Below, piece after piece: positions 50,718 through 62,719 of a stretch of DNA of 64,000 nucleotides (within the stretch, counting starts at the first letter, position 1; each line of letters opens with the position of its first letter). A program made the position numbers and the translations under genes. The notes beneath the pieces were generated by a model. The model was not told where the DNA came from. It did no database searches and was given only the letters and a program-made list of their open reading frames with translations. This DNA is from Phoenix dactylifera (lineage: Eukaryota; Streptophyta; Magnoliopsida; Arecales; Arecaceae), in contig NC_052405.1 of assembly GCF_009389715.1 (NCBI RefSeq), positions 7,791,194 to 7,855,193 on the forward strand, in the 5' to 3' direction.

Positions 50718-52799
50718 TAAAGACGGTGGCTGACTTCCCAGCCAACAAAGAGGGGTTATTAATAGTTAGAGATAAAGCAGCTGCCTTACCTGACAGGCTA
50801 TCATCGGCCTCTCCACTATCTTTAGTTTTATACAGAAAGGGTTAGGCTGGGTTACTTCTGAAAATATTTGGTTCCAAAGGCTTCCTAGTTAAAAATAATG
50901 AGGAATCTCTCAAAGTCGAAAATCATTATTGATGATCATGATCTAAGATATATAAAATACTTGAACAATATTTTTTATTATTTTTGAGTTTTTTTACCTA
51001 TTCATCAATCCAGGAAAAAAAATGAATGGTAAAAATATAATTAGTGAGCAAAAATATAGTATAACCTATAGAATATGCAATTCCAAATTGCTGATCTTCA
51101 TCTAAATATTTTAAAGTATTTACATATCAAATTTTAGCAAATTTGGATATTTTTAAACTATAGATCAGACTAATTTGTCATACTGTTAGAAATAGTTGGT
51201 ATTGTTTCATATGATGTATGGGTAGAGGACAAAATATGTGTTTTTTTTGTTTGTACATGGTTCAAATATCGTAGATTATGATCGATGGTGCTGATGTTTT
51301 CTTGGGAGGTGCTTAATTGTTTTTAACTAGGAAGCATTTGGAGCTAATTGCTCTTGGAAGCGCCCTAACCTATAGCACATTCTCCCTCTGTATTGGTCTT
51401 TTGCTACTTTTAATTATCTGTAAGAGGATGCTTCTGTTTTTGCTATTTCCACAGAATTCTGTCATGTCATTGTGGAAAGAACTATTATATAACCTTCACT
51501 GGTACCATTTCGGTCCGAATATAGTCACTTGGATTTGGCATGGTTAGCATGCGTTTCTTTCATCTTTGGGATTTTCAATATTCTGCAAGACCTGTCTGAT
51601 GTGCATCCCTACTTAAATTTAGGCTTCACAGTAGCATCTTTTAGTCATCAATTTAGTACAGATAGCTGACTTTACACCAAGGTAGTTGATTACTTTATAC
51701 GGTTTATACTAAAGGCGCTGGACTGCTAGTTTCATGATTATAGCAGATGATGTTGTAAATATTGTAATAGGTCTCACAAAGAATGAACTGTGCGTGCCTA
51801 CTTTTTTATGTGGTCTCCTAAGGATTGTTCAAATTTCAAAGCTAGTGAACGTTGGAATGCAAAATCATCTTTTCTTGAATGAAGCAAATCCCTTGAATTT
51901 TCAGGTTCTTCATGAGAAATTATTGTTAGGTATCATGGTTAAGCATCTTGTATCTTGGTCGCTTCTGGAGACTATAGTTCAACCAAGTGAGACTTTCTGG
52001 TTGGAAGGTTGGCATGATTGAATAAATGCATTCAACTTGTGTAGAATTTTTCATAATTTTGCAAGATGCTGCAATTATGCAAGCGTTAGTTGAGAAATAA
52101 ATTGTTTGTTGTTGACTGAAGCCCCCCCCCAAAAAAAATGATAATATATGGTATTACTTGGTTCCTGCAGAGCGAATGACGGTGATAGAAATGCTGTTGA
52201 GAAAAGGTGTTTGTGACAGCATATATTAGAATATCAATCTCCTTGTAAGCAACCTTCCAAATTTGTTCCTGTTTCTATTGCCAAAACAAGATGTTCCTGC
52301 TTCTCATTTGCTGATCTCGTACAATTTTGGCGAGGAATGTAGTAGCATAAAGTTTATGTAATTTATTTGTGATATAGGTGTTCTTTCCCCTTCCCGAATG
52401 CGTCATGTCGCATTGTTGAACCATAAACGTTTTGCTTTGCAAGTCGATCATCCTGGCATCAGAATAGAAATTCCACTTCAAATATTTGAGTTAATGAGTA
52501 GGGGTCTCCAAGTGGGTCTTCTCTTGTTTGAATCCCTTTAAATTCTCTCTCTATGAACCATTTTCCCTTTTCTGAAGCTTAAGTACGACATCGAGCCAGG
52601 ACTCCCTTCACTCGACGTCTTTTCTGCTATGTGGTCTTTTGAGGGGAGGATCATATTCTATGCTACACCTGTCTATTAGGAGGTCCGTATTGGCGTATTA
52701 AATGGTGAAGAAAGCCACCTTGTTGCGTGACTTGTTTGGCTATTGACTCGCCCTTCGGCTACACCCACGGAGAGGACAAGGCTTTCGTCAAAGTGTCGA

Positions 52800-53409
52800 G
52801 CTCTAGTCCATCTTGAGAACTTGCGTGGGGTCACGGCCATTAGCTGGATTCGTGAACCGAACTAATGGTTCAACCTTGCTCCCTTTTCTAGCCCATTCTA
52901 AGGGATGGTATTGGAAACCCGAACAAGGGTCTTGGTCACCATGCAAATGCTCTTTAAGCGTGGGACTCACGGTCTGGTCTTTTAGACAAAATTATTGCCC
53001 ATTCTCTATCCGCGATGATCGCAAGTGGGCGGGTCAAATTGAGACTGGGTCTAACACGAGGGACGGGAATTGTGGACTCGACCTTTTTAGCTCGTGAGTT
53101 GGGCACGAGACATGACTCATGAGAGTCACGGTCTTTCTGTTTTTTATGATGCATGCCGATGTTTGGGCTTCCCTCTTACCACCATGGCGATCGTAAGTGG
53201 GTCAGGATGGTTTGGCTCTAGATTTAGCACGAGGCGTGTGATTCATGGTCTTTCGGACGAATGCATGCATTACATAGTAAAGCATTACATGCCACGGGGT
53301 CCACCAGGTCTTCGTCCAACACATAATAAAACGGGGAATGGGAGTAAACGCCGCCCCCCCAACCCTTCAACGGCATCCCCAAGAGCCAACCCGCTTCACC
53401 TTTGAAACG
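52800..53409. repeat. Decayed tandem repeat in the PAD4 upstream region
   Basis: The phrase CACGGTCT recurs at 52968 and 53127, with CATGGTCT at 53244. After each of the first two comes a matching block: GATCGCAAGTGGGCGGGTCAA then TAACACGAGG, against GATCGTAAGTGGGTCAGG then TAGCACGAGG. The units are about 160 and 117 bp. The stretch is GC-richer than its surroundings and reaches the PAD4 start, so the proximal promoter seems built on transposon-like sequence. Two W-box cores lie nearby (TTGACT at 52743-52748; TTGACC on the - strand at 53032-53037), but such short hits are expected by chance. Confidence 0.55.
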
Positions 53410-55790
53410 ATGGAAGGAAGAAAGGAAGAAGAGAACTCCATGTAAGTAGCTCCATCTCCTCTCTTTCCTTCTCCTTTCCATATTTGATTTATTATCTCAT
53501 TTACAAACTCAATTACAACCAATATATATATAGAGAGAGAGAGAGATAGAGAGACACACACAGAGAGAGAACTATAATTTGGCTCTTCTTATTGTGTTTA
53601 AAGGTTTGAGACGAGCCATGTGCTGGGGGCTGTCTTGGCATCCTCCCTTCCGCTCACCCAAGCCTGGAGTCAGTGCATGCGTGCCAACGCCGGCGGCTCG
53701 AGCTTTACGCTCGAGCGGTGCGATGACGCGGTCTACGTCGCGTTCTCCGGTGTGCAGACCGGGGTGCCGGTGACCCATAGCCTGGTCCCGATCGGCGGGG
53801 GCGGGCATGGGCTCTTCTCGCCGTTGGTGGGTGGCGAGGGGAATGGTGGCGAGCCGGTGCTCGTCCACGCCGCCATCCTTCATTTCTTTCTTGCTCTGTT
53901 TCACACCAATGAATTCCAGGTGAGTGTTGACTCTCGGCATGCCCACTTTTACTTCTCTCTCTCTTTGTTTTCTTTTTTTTTTTTTGTTATATATCTCTAA
54001 TGGCGTTTAGTGGGAATGGCTAGTCCTGCACGGCAATGACTCCTGCATGGTAATGACTTGCGTAAGAAAGAAAATGATGACACATGTTCCATGGGTGTAT
54101 CTAGGGCTGTTAACGAGCCGAACCGAGCCCAAGCCTGAGAGAGCTCGGCTCGGCTCGTTTCACAGAAGCTTGGGCTCGGGCTCGGTAACGAGCTCTATAT
54201 TGGGCTCGAGCTCGGGCTTGCTTGGCAAAGCAAAGGCTCGGGCTTGAGCTCGTAAAGCTCGTTTCAATTACGAGCTCCAGAACGAGACCGAGCTCGGGCT
54301 CGTAATCGGGCTCGAGTTCGGGCTCGGGCTCGATAACAAGCTATTTTTCTTTATGTGGTCCGATTTTTATGAATTATGGTGCTGAAATAAGATTTTTCAG
54401 TAGGAGACTAGAGCTCGTTTGGGCTCGTGAGCTGCTCGGGCTCGAGCTCGGGTGTAAACGAGCCTCATATTGGGCTCGGGCTCGGGCTCGTTTGACTAAC
54501 GAGTCGAGCCCGAGCCGAGCCCGAGCAGCTCGGCTCATTAACAGCCCTAGGTGTATCTTGGTCAAGATTTAATTTGGAGGCACGCCTAAAGGCTCCTCCC
54601 ATGTGGATGTCTGATCTGCCATCCATATCGCTCTAAAACAATTTTTTTTTTTAGTCATCTATCTACCATTTCAAAGTTTGAGGACAAATATTTGCGAAAA
54701 TGTGATGATATATGAGGTAAAATTGAAAGTTCATACAAAGTAATAACTTATATTAAGGATGTACTTGACACACCAACATCTATCAACACCAAAATGGGGA
54801 GAGTGCAGTTACATATTAAGGGATCCAAAATTCATCATTATCAGAAATACATTGAGAAGAAGATGAAATTGGAAATTTTTCACATACTTCTAAATCTCAT
54901 CAATATCAATAAATTCCGTGCTGTAAGATAAGTGAAAGAGAAGTCCTAATTTAATTTTCAGTCAAGTTCAATGATAATTTGTAGCTTGGGTCAAACAAAT
55001 GCTCCAGCCACAAGTGCAGGAGTTCACAAGGCATCCCCACCTTGGGGTCAAAGATTTCACCAGCTTCATTCTGACCTGCCACTTGAAAAAAAAGGCGTAG
55101 TAATTAAGTCTTATAGAGCATATGAAGGAAAAGCTTCTTTCGCTTCTTCGTATTCAGGGTTAGAATCTTCTACAAGCAAAAGAGGATCTAAAGGAAAGAA
55201 CGAAATGAGATTTAATTGTTCCTCGGTTAAACATAGATGTCTGAGCAATCAGAGAAGCACTTTGATACACATATTTGATCTTTATCGCTTTAATTAAGAT
55301 ATGTGTTTGTTCTATAAAGGAAAAAAAACTTCGTATTTTTTGTACTTCGTTTGAGTAAGAGTTGCATCCATACGGAGTCTCCCTCTCAAAAAGTTTCTAT
55401 GGGTAAGACTTTGAATAGGTTTGGTCTCTGTTCTGCTCCACATTTCTCAAAGCATGTGATCTTTACTTCACAGGACCCACGGAATTTTAGACCCATACCT
55501 ACTCTTCCATTGTGATCAATATCTTAGACAAACATTGCAGTCTGCCCAGATGAAGACATTTAACTACTACTGTGTGATTCAAAAGCCCAAGGCAGCAGCC
55601 CTATTTGATCACTTGGCTGAGAATTTCTACTTCAGGTTCAGGTTCAGCTCTTTTGCATCTGCCATCATAAATTCCATACATCAATCCACATTGGTTGATG
55701 AAGATATTGCCTACACTCTACGGCTATGAGCCCCTTTGTTCTTTGATTGTAAGCCCAAATTTAAGTTCCAACACTAAAACCATTCTTGAA

Positions 55791-55829
<39 letters not shown>

Positions 55830-57614
55830 AAACAGCATCAGCATCTATCCCTGCAACTCACGGAACCTGATAACAAAGTATTCATATAGTTGGTCTAAAA
55901 TGTAACCTTCTTCTCAACATGGTTAGATGCTGGCAAGAGAGATCAAAAACAAGGCAGCTATATTCACAGGCCACTCCATCGGAGGCACCCTCGCTTCTCT
56001 CGCTGCCCTTCACTTCCTTTGCTCATCATCCAGCTCTACTTATCCATCACCTTCTACTCTTCTCTGCATCACATTCGGAAGTCCGTTGCTCGGAAATGAA
56101 GCTCTATCTCGAGCTGTTCAGAGGGAGAGATGGTGTGGTAACTTCTGCCATGTCGTTACTCGGCGCGACGTTGTACCGAGGCTCCTCTTTTGCCCACTCA
56201 ACCTGCTCCCTCCTCAGTTAGTGACCCATTTACTGCAGCCATGGCAACTCCTGCTGCAGCGTCCTCAGGTTGCAAGGCCTGCATCAGTGTTGTCCGATCA
56301 AGAGGAGGCACACTTGCACATACTTATCTCAAGGCACATCGATGCAGCAGCAGCAGCAGCAGTCGAGCAAGAGATATCTGATGCAGCTCAGCGAAGGAGC
56401 TCATATTGGCCATTCGGGAACTATGCGTTGTGCTCGGGGGAAGGGGTTGTCTGCTTCGATGATCCACTCCTCGTGGTACGAATGCTCTACTCCACATTCA
56501 TCACAGGGTCCGCAAGCTCTAGCATTGAGGAGGAGCATCTCTCGTATGGCGATGTTCTCGTGAAAATACTCGAAAACCTGCTGCTAAAGAAGAGAATTGC
56601 CATTGAAGAGGCGCCGGAGTCTAGTTTTTGTGCAGGAATTTCGCTGGCACTCGAGGCATCTGGGATCGGAATCCAGGTAGTCTAATATTCTAATTCTTCA
56701 ATCTATGTCATACTATACCGTTTTGATTCGGTACTGATATCTTGCCTAACTCAAATTGAATGGAGTACTTTGAATGCTAGACCGATGAAAGAAAGAAGAG
56801 GAGAATTAATTTGTCATCCATTTCTTTCTGAGAGGATCGACAGGACATGGGAGCTACGAAGGAGGCACGTGAATGCTTGAAGATGTCGAAGAGAATGGGA
56901 CGCAATCCGAATTTGAACAGCGCCGGTCTAGCAATGAAGCTGGCCAAGATAACGCCATGGCGTGCCCAGATTGAATGGTACAAGGCCTCCTGCGATGACG
57001 ACATGGGCTACTACGACTCCTTCAAGCTCAGGAAGGCCCCCAAGAAAGACTCCAGGACGAACATGAATCGCCATCGGCTAGCCCAGTTCTGGGACGATCT
57101 CATCGACATGCTCCAAAGCAATCAACTGCCTCATGACTTCAACAGGCGAGGCAAGTGGGTCAACGCAGCTCACTTCTACAGGCTCCTCGTCGAACCATTA
57201 GACATCGCGGAGTACTACAGGGTCCAGAAGCACAAGAAGAATGGCCACTACTTGATTCATGGGAGGGAGAGGAGGCATCAAGTCTTCGAAGGGTGGTGGA
57301 GAGACAGGAAGAAAGATTCTCGCGAGGGAGATAATGCCAAGAGGAGCAAGTTCGCAGGATTGACGCAGGACTCGTGCTTCTGGGCGAAGGTCGAGATGGC
57401 GAAAGAATGGCTGGAGGACGCTGGGACTGAGAGCGACCCTGCAAAACTGCCACAACTTTTGGAGAGCTTGAAAGGATTCGAGTGTTACGCGAAGCAAATG
57501 GTCGAAAGGAAAGAGGTCTCCATAGACGTGCTGGCTCCACGTTCGAGTTACACTCTCTGGGTGGAAGAATGGAAAGTTCTGCAGTTGAACTTAGGTTTGC
57601 CAATGGCGCCTTGA
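53410..57614 (+). CDS. PAD4: PAD4 lipase-like immune regulator
   Basis: Four exons, 53410-53441, 53604-53919, 55927-56676 and 56844-57614, give 622 aa. The 11-residue first exon (MEGRKEEENSM) joins FETSHVLGAVL, the usual PAD4 opening, through a GTAAGT..TTTAAAG intron. Residues about 12-370 form the alpha/beta-hydrolase domain: FTGHSIGGTLASLAAL keeps the nucleophilic Ser, CHVVTRRDVVPRLLF carries the likely Asp, and SSYWPFGNYALCS is typical of PAD4. The C-terminal EP domain contains WRAQIEWYKASCDDDMGYYDSFK and DSCFWAKVEMAKEWL. With EDS1, PAD4 senses TIR-made nucleotide signals and engages ADR1 helper NLRs in basal and effector-triggered immunity. GHSIGG and the EP sequence favour PAD4 over EDS1 or SAG101. 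The last acceptor could instead lie 9 nt upstream (GAGAG before 56835), adding three residues. Intron 2 holds a MITE. Confidence 0.93.
53521..53571 (+). repeat. Mixed (TA)(GA)(CA) microsatellite in PAD4 intron 1
   Basis: TA, GA and CA runs follow each other inside the 162-bp first intron, between the donor and the pyrimidine-rich acceptor region. Confidence 0.9.
54102..54549. mobile_element. hAT-like MITE with TAGGGCTGTTAACGAGCC ends (PAD4 intron 2)
   Basis: A 448-bp element with inverted ends TAGGGCTGTTAACGAGCC and GGCTCATTAACAGCCCTA, one mismatch. The perfect 8-bp duplication GGTGTATC flanks it (54094-54101 and 54550-54557). The inside is a dense array of GAGCTCGGGCTCG phrases around a short AT-rich core, without coding capacity. 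Confidence 0.92.
54558..55926 (+). other. Rest of PAD4 intron 2
   Basis: Holds an unrecognised 108-codon open frame at 54971-55297 and a (TA)n run at 55792-55825. The open frame has no start context or motif that I can support. The intron ends in the acceptor GGTTAG at 55921-55926. Confidence 0.5.
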
Positions 57615-58065
57615 TTTCTCCCTTGATATATACTTCTTTCTCCTCCTCCTAAATGTCAACCTCGGATCTATTACTGATTTCCATGTACAGTTGCAGTTCT
57701 AGATAATGTAACAAAATAATGTTATGTAAATCTCTTGAATTATATTTGCCGGTGCTGCAAAGATGATGATGGGCTCACCGGTTAAGGCTCGCTGCTTGCG
57801 GATTTAAAGATATATTGGAGAAATAGCCTTTATTAAACTTTCCATTTTAAATTACCACCAACCTTTTCCAGTTATCCTCGGCTGGTGGTGGTGGTTGTCA
57901 ACTGTTTACCATTTAGGTTGAGCGCTGCGGATGGAATATTTCAACTCTTCAAGAAAATGCATCTGATCTTTGAAAATTTTTCACACGCAGTATGTCTTCA
58001 TGTGCAATTTAAAAGACATGTTTGATACCTGATTTCGGGTGGGGATGTTCGTTCTTCATGTGTAA
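57615..58065 (+). other. PAD4 3' flank
   Basis: Contains the probable 3' untranslated region. AT-rich phrases such as AATGTAACAAAATAATG near 57705 may serve as polyadenylation elements. No gene seen. Confidence 0.4.
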
Positions 58066-58535
58066 TTACGGGTGCAAATAGGTTGGGTTGGGTGATTTGA
58101 GTGTCTCCGACCCAGCCCGATTCTTTGTTCGGGTTCTAATATGGACTCAAACCTAATTTAATAGAAAATCAGGTCGGATCCACCGCTACAATTTTTGACC
58201 CAACGGGTTATTTGGGTTGGGTCCATATATAACTCGGACCCAATCCAAAAAATTCAGATTCGGTCCGAGTCTGATTCAGATCAACTCATCCATGGCTTCA
58301 GAACTTGTTTGCACTTCTATAGGCTGAAATAATTTTATAGATTCGAGTCAGGTCGTAGAATTGAAAATCCAAAATTACTCAAATTTCAAATGGATCGGAT
58401 CAGGTCTAAATTCAATAAACCCAACCCCGACCTTGAAAATAGAATGGGTCTAATTTTAGGATCCGACCCAGCCTCATAGCTTTTCCAAAATAGCCAATAG
58501 GTCGGGTCAGATTTAAAGTTGCAGCCTTATCTATA
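58066..58535. repeat. GGGTTGGGT-type dispersed repeat
   Basis: Opens ACGGGTGCAAATAGGTTGGGTTGGG and closes with a roughly inverted GGTCGGGTCAGATTTAAAGTTGCAGCC. Between them GACCCA, CCCGAC and GGGTC phrases recur. It looks like a decayed non-coding transposon of a type common in plants; the ends match imperfectly and no target duplication is clear. Confidence 0.55.
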
Positions 58536-60216
58536 ATGGCATCAATACTTATGGGCAAGGCCCCATCCATCCTTTATCTCTAGAAAAAGACAACCCAAAT
58601 GTTGCCTGTCGTATTCGATATTTGATGGAAACTTAGATCTTAAAATTGTTGTCCCCCATTGGTGTGTCTGTTTTTTTTTGTTAGTGGGGATTGGGGAGAT
58701 ATGCTTTAATATGTGTAGTTGGTCGAGTAATTTATTCACATTAATTGCTTAAGTAATTTAGAAACATTGATCAGATAAGTTAACCAATTTACAGCTATGT
58801 TATTGCTCTGCCTCACAGACTAAACAGCATAAATATAGAAGGAACAATTCGGAAGCTCCATACCGGTGATACGTTGTAATTTTTTTCTGTCCAAAAGTTT
58901 AAAGAAATTAATTTCTTTGCAAACCTTAAAGAAATTAAGAATGCAGTTTCTTCCCCTGCACCGTCAATATGTTACTTGAAACAAAGGAGACTAAAGTGAA
59001 TCACAGCTTGGATTTTCAGGGAATGAATCATTCTGGCTTAATAAAAAACATTCATGCATTCGAATTATTAATTAATAATCACCAAACTTTTTCCTTGACA
59101 GTTCTAATATCGGTAAGGTGAGAAGGAGTGTTTGATTCATCTGGGAGGTCTCACAGCAGCCTACCTTGTCATCTTGCTACCATCAAAGAATCAAGGTTAG
59201 GTCTGATCTTTGGACATCTGGTTGAGACAAAGCAGACTAAGCAGTGGACCCGGTTTGGGGGTTCGAACTCAAGGCCTCTGCTTTGATACCATATTAAAAT
59301 TACCAATTGTCCTAAAAGCTTAAGCTTATAGGATGAGATATATTTATTTATATATTTTATATTTTCTTATATACCAAAGGTGTAACAATAGTGAAGCAAG
59401 TTCACATTTAGTTTTACAATGTCGCTGTCACAAGATCCATGTAGCAAGGTTCCTGCCAATTCTGGCCTCGGACATCCTTTAGGTTAGATGGTGACTGGAC
59501 TTTTTGTTAAGTATATAATTATCTTAAGTAGGCCTTAGATCTTCTAGGCAATTAAGCCTGATAAAAAAATTAAGCCTAGATTTTGTTAATAAATTAATAG
59601 GCTACAAAATGGGCATGAAAGCAGGACTGATTCAATCCTAACTTTGATGAATCACTAGCATCTGAAACCAGGTCTATGTTAATGGATTCTGCCTTCCTTA
59701 TTAACTGTTATTGTTGTTATTTAGGTCTAAATCAGCTCGAGTCATGGTTAGATATGAATTTGTCAATCTACGCAAATTCATGTGCACCGAAATCCTAGAC
59801 CATACATTTTCCTTGTTGCATTTTTTTTTCCCACTCTTGTCCTTCAAGTAGTCGAGCCCTACAAGGCTATCATAGAGACAATTCTAAACTTTAGGTTCAC
59901 ATCCATGGGCCTCAAAAAATCTACCAAAGCATGCTCGATTGGAGTGTTATTTCCATAATTGACAACTCTACCTCATGACCTGCACCTTGTATTAATACAC
60001 GGCCATGCTTCGAAGCTATTGCAGAGTGAAGCATACGACTTCCTTGCAGTAAAGGAATCGACTTAATCAAGTTTGATTCATGTCTATTGCCACTGTAGGA
60101 TAATGAGATGTAGGAGATGAAAGAAGATATATTTATCTTTTGATGGATGATCACTTTTACATGGGTCTGCTAATTAACCTTTGTTCCAATTATGTTACTA
60201 CATTTGATCATGGAAG
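58536..60216. other. Gene-free stretch with repeat remnants
   Basis: AT-rich and without a clear gene apart from a possible ankyrin remnant. At 59245-59335 the phrases GGGGTTCGAACTCAAGGCC, GCTTTGATACCATATTAAA and CCTAAAAGCTTAAGC occur. These are typical of a widespread decayed plant retroelement end, not of a tRNA. Confidence 0.45.
59880..60110 (-). pseudogene. Possible ankyrin-repeat gene fragment
   Basis: On the - strand one frame reads PLLQGSRMLHSAIASKHGRV then LIQGAGHEVE. A different frame continues VNYGNNTPIEHALVDFL. GNNTPIEHAL resembles the GNTPLHxA core of an ankyrin repeat, and the upstream part resembles a further repeat. The frame change and lack of surrounding exons point to a decayed fragment. 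Short and weak evidence. Confidence 0.28.
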
Positions 60217-60227
60217 GAAGGCTCTAA

Positions 60228-60674
60228 CTTCGCCATGCGCGGCAGGTGCTGCAGGCTGGCTCGATCATCCTAGAGGGCGATTCGGCTACGGTCATTGGGT
60301 GGATTTGGAGGGGTTCGAGTGGTGAGAGCACAGACCATCCCCTGATCCGGGATATTGGGATGATGGTAAGGGATGATGTGGCATTCGAGGCCACGCATGT
60401 ATTCAGATAGGCCAACGGGACGGCTGACTCGGTGGCTGCTTACGCGGCCTACCACTCAGGATACGCCCTGTGGTCAGAAGAGGGGAACTGTCACTAGCAC
60501 TCCGCGAGCTTATATTTTTTGATTTTCTTGGATGTATTCATACGCGCATTTGTATTTTTTGATTTTTTTGGATGTATTCATACGCGCATTGTATGAAGAC
60601 CCGTCAAAAAAAAAAAAAAAAAAGAAGAAGAAGAAGAAGAAGAAGAAAAAGAAGAAGAAGAAGAAGAAGAAGAA
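60228..60674 (+). mobile_element. 5'-truncated LINE with RNase H fragment and A-rich tail
   Basis: The first part translates as the C-terminal RNase H-like domain of a plant non-LTR retrotransposon: SIILEGDSATVIGWIWRG, HPLIRDIG, FEATHVFR, a TAG stop, then ANGTADSVAAYAAYHSG. A 3' tail follows with a duplicated 40-bp unit (60511-60550 and 60551-60590), a poly(A) run and an (AAG)n stretch. The 11-bp direct repeat GAAGGCTCTAA flanks the insertion (60217-60227 and 60675-60685), as expected from target-primed reverse transcription. The internal TAG and the truncation make it dead. Confidence 0.88.
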
Positions 60675-61233
60675 GAAGGCTCTAAGACTATGGTGGGTGA
60701 GGTGAGCCCATGTACGACTTACAGGCGGGGATTGCAGGCTGTGAGCCTTTCCACGCCGTGAGGCATCGCGTTCAAAGTTTAATTGAACCCGGACCCCACA
60801 ATAAATGGATTTGAATGACCTTAATGTGGAATAACCTCACGATGGGGGAGAAAAACAGGGGAGGAAGAAGGGGACTGGCCGGGTCCCGTCACCTTGAGGT
60901 GGATTCCTGTGTCTTGACATCATGTCGTGTGGAGGCTTCAAGCGGAAAAATCCCTCGTGCCACCCAATTTGTTGAGCCTTCCTCCTGTCCATCCCATTCA
61001 TTATATTTCCAATTTTCTTACCCAAATAAATAATTTTCTTATTAAACAGAAAATTTTAATCACATTACTTTTCTTCAAATAACATGCTAGTTAAAAAATG
61101 AGAGTATTTATTTGATGCATCTGTAGCTATTACTGCTTACTCTCACACGTCCATTGTCAGTTAATTTACTTTGAAACTATAAGATACACTTTTTACGTGG
61201 GGATACATTTTTCTATCTGTAAAAATAGATTTT

Positions 61234-61235
<2 letters not shown>

Positions 61236-61306
<71 letters not shown>
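61236..61306. repeat. (TA)n microsatellite
   Basis: About 35 TA units, likely variable in length and hard to sequence exactly. Confidence 0.97.
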
Positions 61307-61309
<3 letters not shown>

Positions 61310-62010
61310 GGCCTATACAAAGAAGAAGTCATAATTAGGACTTTATTAGTAAGGGCTCTTTATATCATTCATCCAAGGCTGAAGTTTGAGGCAAGAAAGT
61401 ATGGATTTCTATTCTATCTTGACTAGGATTGAAGAGGATATGTCTTTCAATCACAGCCATTTATAATTGTTGCCGTACGGATGGAATGGGATCCAACAAC
61501 AGTTCGTATATTCTAATAGATTCTGTCTGATGATGATGTTGTGAATCACCAATGATCCTGACCGGAAGACGGACTCTCCCCACTTAACGGTAGAGGATCC
61601 CAGTCTATACAAAAATATAACAATCATACACACACATACATATACATGTATACATATATAATAATATATATAATTTATTCAAAATTGGAGTCAGATTTGT
61701 GATCAGAGGCTCTGACTTTAGATTGCTAGCGACTGATGGTAGCCGTACTTTTGATGTCACTGTTTCTAATGCGAAGTTGAGGGCAGTCTAGAAGAGTATT
61801 ATCTATGCTAGAATCATTTTGGGGGGGATTGTATTTAGTTTGAAGACGACTCTACCATAGTGATTTAGTGGATCTAGAGTCACTATAGAATGCCGTGTGA
61901 AAATTTCTGCTGCTCCGGTACTCTTTGACGCAAGCATGAGACTATACCGTCTCCTCTAAATCTTCTTCTACTATAGGATATATTCATATTAGATGTTTAT
62001 GTCTCTTCGA

Positions 62011-62014
<4 letters not shown>

Positions 62015-62042
<28 letters not shown>
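62015..62042. repeat. (TA)n microsatellite
   Basis: About 14 TA units upstream of UVR8. Confidence 0.95.
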
Positions 62043-62046
<4 letters not shown>

Positions 62047-62610
62047 TTGTCCATCCATCCCAAATTTTTTTTCAAAAAAATACAAAAGCCACTAGAAACG
62101 ACCCAGTTTACTGGTTATGGTCGACATGCTCATTTTGGAATTTGGAGTGAGCGTAACATAAATTATTACACATCGTTTTCAAAAAAAAAAAAAAAATTCA
62201 GCACCGCGTGTCGACGCTGAGGATGTTCTCACCGGGGACCGGTGACAGGATCTCCGCCCGGAATGGGGAAGATGCGGAAAAGGACGAGACTCTGCGTTAA
62301 GGTGTGGTTGGGAAGAGGTGGAGGGAGAGCGAGAGCGACCGAGAGGTACGAATATGGTTGGCCACCCCCCGCCCTCATTCAATGCGGAGGCCTTCAAATC
62401 CGTCTCTTCTTCTGTTCTTTTCTACGCCCGGCCGTCTCCACCGGCAAACCCTGAAGCTCTGCTACTTCCCTCCCCTTCTCGTAACCCAACCACCCAGGAT
62501 CCGTGCTCAATATATTTCTCTCTTTCTTGAGATATTTCCTCCCATTCCCCAACCCGAACTCCTCTGCTCCTTTCTCGGCAACCCGAATATCTTCGGGCGT
62601 CGTGGTGGAT

Positions 62611-62719
62611 ATGGCAGAAGAAGGCGCCGGCGATGACATGACCGCACCGGCACCGGCACCGGCTCCTATCGAGGTCGTTCTGATCTCCGCCGGAGCCAGC
62701 CACTCCGTCGCGCTTCTCT
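62611..62719 (+). CDS. UVR8: UVR8 UV-B photoreceptor, first coding exon (partial)
   Basis: The ATG at 62611 opens MAEEGAGDDMTAPAPAPAPI and then VVLISAGASHSVALL, which matches the start of UVR8, where the first RCC1-type blade begins ISAGASHSVALLSG. The exon ends in phase 1 at the donor GTCAGT (62720), so the next exon should begin by completing the Ser codon. UVR8 is a seven-bladed beta-propeller dimer that splits into monomers on UV-B absorption by tryptophans and then binds COP1. The Ala-Pro repeats after the start are a variable N-terminal tail. No second exon is visible before the window ends. Other RCC1-family proteins share parts of this motif, but the MAE..TAP opening favours UVR8. Confidence 0.82.

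Larger units (their letters stand above)
49265..52500 (+). other. SECA2 3' flank, no further gene supported
   Basis: AT-rich. A donor-like ATAGGTATAA near 49278 and an acceptor TTTTACAG at 50302-50309 could mark an intron in the SECA2 3' untranslated region, which would extend the transcript past 50310 (inference). Open frames here have no recognisable motif. Confidence 0.4.
60686..62300. other. Intergenic region upstream of UVR8
   Basis: No gene recognised. Includes two (TA)n tracts and an A run at 62181-62195. The right end merges into the UVR8 promoter. Confidence 0.45.

Noticed and set aside
54971..55297. 108-codon open frame in PAD4 intron 2
   Set aside because: No recognisable domain, and the PAD4 exons on each side join in phase without it.
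59252..59268. tRNA B box (GGGTTCGAACTC)
   Set aside because: Context is a known type of decayed retroelement end, with no A box or acceptor stem.
62304..62636. 110-codon open frame overlapping the UVR8 start
   Set aside because: Different frame from the conserved UVR8 opening, Pro/Arg-rich composition of a GC-rich leader.
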